Of a stretch of 7,571 nt of DNA, positions 5,477-7,571 are shown in pieces. The notes under the pieces are model-generated. The model did no database searches. It was given only the letters and a program-made list of their open reading frames with translations, and was not told where the DNA came from. How positions within the stretch are numbered: the stretch's first letter is position 1; each line of letters begins with the position of its first letter. The stretch spans positions 1 through 7,571 of the forward strand of contig JAUWNF010000152.1 of NCBI GenBank assembly GCA_030612785.1, in the 5' to 3' direction. This DNA comes from Phycisphaerales bacterium (GTDB lineage Bacteria > Planctomycetota > Phycisphaerae > UBA1845). A program made the position numbers and the translations under genes.

Positions 5477-6866
5477 CAACCTCTCCTCCCATCACCAAGA
5501 GCAACAACGTCAGTGTCGCGTAATAGGCGCCCCGTAGCGGCCAGGGGGCGCGGAGAATCGCCGTGTGGTCGCGCCGGACGTATTGCGGCACGTCTACCAG
5601 CATGAGCAGTAGTAAGAGCAACAGGGGGTTGAACCAATGGAAGGGCTCGCCGCCTTGCCAGGCCAGTATGTTGCACACGTAGTGGAAGCCGGCTCCCACG
5701 TCCGGAGACCTGAAAAAGATCCAGGTCAGCACCACTAGGTGCAAGGTGAGTAGCAGTTTGCCGGCGGATCGTAGTGTATCAGCAACGCTGCTCACGCGGA
5801 CGCGTTCGGCAGGTTTGCGGCCACCCAGAATCAGCTTGTGCGCTACCAGATAGGCACCGTGGATCAGCCCCCAGACGACGAAGGTCCAGTTGGCCCCGTG
5901 CCACAGCCCCCCAAGAAACATGGTGGTCAACAAGTTGGCGTAGGTGCGACCGGTACCGCGGCGATTCCCACCAAGCGGGATATACAGGTAATCGCGCAGC
6001 CAGGAGGAGAGCGACATATGCCAGCGTCTCCAGAACTCGGTGATATTGGTGGAGAGGTAGGGTTGATTGAAGTTCTCGACCAGTTCGATGCCGAACAACC
6101 GACTGGTCCCCCGGGCGATGTCACTGTAGCCGGAGAAATCGCAGTAGATCTGGATGGCGAACAGGTATGCGGTCCGCAGCAGCACGGCTGACGAGGCGTT
6201 CGCGGGATCGGCGAAGACCGCATCAACGCTGTCAGCCACCGAATCGGCCAACACCAGCTTCTTGAATAGTCCGATCAGAATCAGAACCGCACCGGAGGAA
6301 AGATGCTCAGTGGTCACACACCGCGGTCGCTGCAATTGCGGCAGGAGGCGTACCGCCCGTTCGATTGGACCGGCCACGAGTTGGGGGAAGTAGGCGACAT
6401 ACAGGGCGAAGGTGGGCAGGTCGTGCGTCGGCTTCATTTTGCCGCGGTAGATGTCAATGGTGTACGACATGGTCTGGAAGGTGTAGAACGAAATGCCGAC
6501 CGGCAGCACGAAGTTCAAGGTCACCGTCGAGGCCTCGAGCCCGACAAGCCTGAAGAGCTGGATCGTGGATTCGGAGAAGAAATCGAAGTACTTGAAGAAG
6601 CCCAGGATGCCGAGGTTCACGCAGACGCTTAATGCTAACCAGGCCTTTCGTCCAGCAGGGCTTGCGGACCGGTCAATGCGGAATCCGGAGACGAAATCCA
6701 CGACCGTCGAGATGAGAATGAGGCTGAGGAAGCGATAGTCCCAACAGCCGTAGAAGAAATACGAGGCGGCGAGCAGCCACAGATTCTGTCGTCGGTGCCC
6801 CAGCGCGTAGTACACCAACAACACTACGGGCAGGAAGACGGCGAACGTATAGGAATTGAACAGCAT
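5448..6866 (-). CDS. MBOAT-family O-acyltransferase (AlgI/DltB type)
   Basis: The 472-aa polytopic membrane protein is a standard-length AlgI-like membrane-bound O-acyltransferase. It begins with the typical MLFNSYTFAVFLPVVLLVYY. Family blocks follow: LPVGISFYTFQTMSYTID (121-138), FPQLVAGPIERA (160-171), DFSGYSDIARG (243-253), ITEFWRRWHMSLSSWLRDY (275-293), IPLGGNRRG (296-304) and GGLWHGANWTFVVWG (319-333). It ends in the common FIYFQF. His323 corresponds to the catalytic histidine of the family (His322 in Pseudomonas AlgI, from memory). It should move acyl groups across or at the cytoplasmic membrane to an exported acceptor, with the overlapping SGNH-like gene as partner. The ATG at 6866 lacks a good Shine-Dalgarno. 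No polysaccharide synthase or glycosyltransferase is in view, so the acceptor is unknown. Confidence 0.93.
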   Translation of the reverse strand: MLFNSYTFAVFLPVVLLVYYALGHRRQNLWLLAASYFFYGCWDYRFLSLILISTVVDFVSGFRIDRSASPAGRKAWLALSVCVNLGILGFFKYFDFFSESTIQLFRLVGLEASTVTLNFVLPVGISFYTFQTMSYTIDIYRGKMKPTHDLPTFALYVAYFPQLVAGPIERAVRLLPQLQRPRCVTTEHLSSGAVLILIGLFKKLVLADSVADSVDAVFADPANASSAVLLRTAYLFAIQIYCDFSGYSDIARGTSRLFGIELVENFNQPYLSTNITEFWRRWHMSLSSWLRDYLYIPLGGNRRGTGRTYANLLTTMFLGGLWHGANWTFVVWGLIHGAYLVAHKLILGGRKPAERVRVSSVADTLRSAGKLLLTLHLVVLTWIFFRSPDVGAGFHYVCNILAWQGGEPFHWFNPLLLLLLLMLVDVPQYVRRDHTAILRAPWPLRGAYYATLTLLLLVMGGEVGEPFIYFQF

Positions 6867-7097
6867 CTCGCGCGGTTCCGGACAGTGCTGCTTCCGACCT
6901 GGCGCCCCGCCATGGTGCTTCTTCCACAGAAGATTGCGAACGTACCTCTACATCGACCGGAGCAAGTGGTCCCATAAGGTGTTCCGGCCAAACCGGGTGC
7001 GTCGGGGTCGCCCTGGAGGGGACCAGCGGGGGGGCACCGGCGCCGCGTGCCACTGTTGGCAGGCGGGTTTCCGTCGATTCTGCACCGCCGCCCGGCC

Positions 7098-7126
7098 TTG
7101 CTCGGGGCGGATAAATCCCCTAGACT
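7098..7126 (+). promoter_or_regulatory. Candidate sigma-70-type promoter of the Tdh-like gene
   Basis: TTGCTC (7098-7103) and TAGACT (7121-7126) are separated by exactly 17 bases; three and four positions respectively match the consensus hexamers. Transcription would begin near 7133, leaving a leader of about 50 bases. The spacer begins with GGGG and ends with CCCC (GGGG-N9-CCCC), a possible repressor site. The match is moderate and untested. Confidence 0.35.
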
Positions 7127-7172
7127 CCCCGCTCGAGATTGCACGCGAATTCCGCTGTTGAACTTCACCCAC

Positions 7173-7178
7173 AGGAGG
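7173..7178 (+). promoter_or_regulatory. Strong Shine-Dalgarno of the Tdh-like gene
   Basis: AGGAGG lies six bases before the ATG at 7185. This is the strongest ribosome binding site in the window and fixes the start against the in-frame ATG three codons later. Confidence 0.85.
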
Positions 7179-7184
7179 ATTCCC

Positions 7185-7571
7185 ATGGCGACCATGAAGG
7201 CGGTGGTCAAGACGAAACCGGAGCTCGGGGCTGAGTTGCTGGACAAGCCCGTCCCGAAGCCCGAATCCGATTGGGTAGTGGTCAAAGTGCGGGCCACCAG
7301 CATCTGCGGCACCGACGTACACATTTACAAGTGGGACCCGTGGTCCGCCGAGCGGATCGGGGCCAAGGCGCTGCCACAGACTCTCGGGCACGAGGTGGCC
7401 GGCGAGGTGGTCGAAGTGGGCGGTCATTGCAAGCGCATCAAGGTCGGCGACTACATCTCCGCCGAGACCCACATCTACGACCCCGGCGACCTCACCAGTA
7501 TGCTGGGCTCGTTCCACGTGGGGATGAACATGAAGATTCTCGGCGTGGATTTCGACGGCTGCTTCGCCGAA
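7185..7571 (+). CDS. L-threonine 3-dehydrogenase-like zinc-type MDR dehydrogenase (5' part)
   Basis: The first 129 residues of a medium-chain dehydrogenase; the gene continues past the window edge, so the NAD(P)-binding domain is not seen. The closest recognisable family is L-threonine 3-dehydrogenase (threonine to 2-amino-3-ketobutyrate): ICGTDVHIYKWDPWS (40-54), GHEVAGEVVEVG (68-79), VGDYISAETH (87-96) and GCFAE (125-129). Catalytic-zinc candidates Cys41, His69 and Glu70 are present, and His96 matches the substrate-region histidine in GEGH of E. coli Tdh. The structural-zinc loop, normally with four cysteines, keeps its usual length (96-129) but has Asp99, Asp102, Ser105 and Gly113 where the cysteines should be. 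It is thus a Tdh-like protein without the structural metal site, and threonine specificity is not assured. It is transcribed divergently from the other genes. Confidence 0.85.
   Translation, partial: MATMKAVVKTKPELGAELLDKPVPKPESDWVVVKVRATSICGTDVHIYKWDPWSAERIGAKALPQTLGHEVAGEVVEVGGHCKRIKVGDYISAETHIYDPGDLTSMLGSFHVGMNMKILGVDFDGCFAE

Larger units (their letters stand above)
6867..7184. promoter_or_regulatory. Divergent intergenic region between MBOAT and Tdh-like genes
   Basis: This 318-base region separates two divergent genes and must hold both promoters unless one lies inside a neighbour. Overlapping reading frames on the minus strand (about 6673-7517) run across the region and into the plus-strand gene, but they show no recognisable domain and I treat them as chance frames of GC-rich DNA. 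A candidate plus-strand promoter is at 7098-7126. I found no convincing promoter for the MBOAT gene and no strong Shine-Dalgarno before its ATG. Confidence 0.5.

Noticed and set aside
6673..7517. Minus-strand frames across the divergent intergenic region and opposite the Tdh-like gene
   Set aside because: They overlap the strongly supported Tdh-like and MBOAT starts, carry no domain, and are Pro/Arg/Ala-rich as expected for chance frames in GC-rich DNA.
1..7571. tRNA, rRNA, CRISPR array, insertion sequence, riboswitch
   Set aside because: I looked for cloverleaf-like arms, direct-repeat/spacer periodicity, transposase motifs and conserved riboswitch cores in all gaps and found none that I could support.

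Overview
The window carries eight protein-coding genes, seven on the minus strand and one, cut by the right edge, on the plus strand. Base composition is GC-rich and coding density is high. The gene content is an oxygen-sensitive 2-oxoacid:ferredoxin oxidoreductase, an MBOAT/SGNH acylation pair and a threonine-dehydrogenase-like enzyme. This fits a GC-rich bacterium with anaerobic or facultative metabolism. A planctomycete or related lineage is my best guess from protein style, but nothing in the window proves the phylum.

Layout, left to right. Positions 1-189 are non-coding and hold a perfect 8-bp-stem hairpin just past korC. Positions 190-3149 are a tight four-gene operon read on the minus strand in the order korD (ferredoxin), korA (alpha), korB (beta), korC (gamma), with junctions of +3, -4 (ATGA overlap) and +12 bases. 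It encodes a complete four-subunit 2-oxoglutarate-type 2-oxoacid:ferredoxin oxidoreductase. Positions 3150-3424 are non-coding with two inverted repeats that could regulate kor. Positions 3425-4039 encode a GNAT acetyltransferase, preceded at 4040-4330 by a leader that may contain a short upstream ORF and a hairpin abutting the ribosome binding site. Positions 4331-5476 encode an SGNH-hydrolase-like membrane-anchored protein that overlaps the end of an AlgI/DltB-type MBOAT O-acyltransferase (5448-6866). Positions 6867-7184 are a divergent intergenic region, and from 7185 a Tdh-like medium-chain dehydrogenase runs off the right edge.

How they work together. KorDABC would interconvert 2-oxoglutarate and succinyl-CoA with ferredoxin, in an oxidative or reductive TCA segment. 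The MBOAT and SGNH proteins look like one membrane module that transfers acyl groups to an extracytoplasmic acceptor, probably a glycan. The Tdh-like enzyme would feed on threonine or a similar hydroxy compound. I see no single undescribed multi-gene system. The most unusual points are a Tdh-like protein with all four structural-zinc cysteines replaced, an SGNH protein whose expected Asp of the DxxH motif is Gly, and the structured leader of the GNAT gene.
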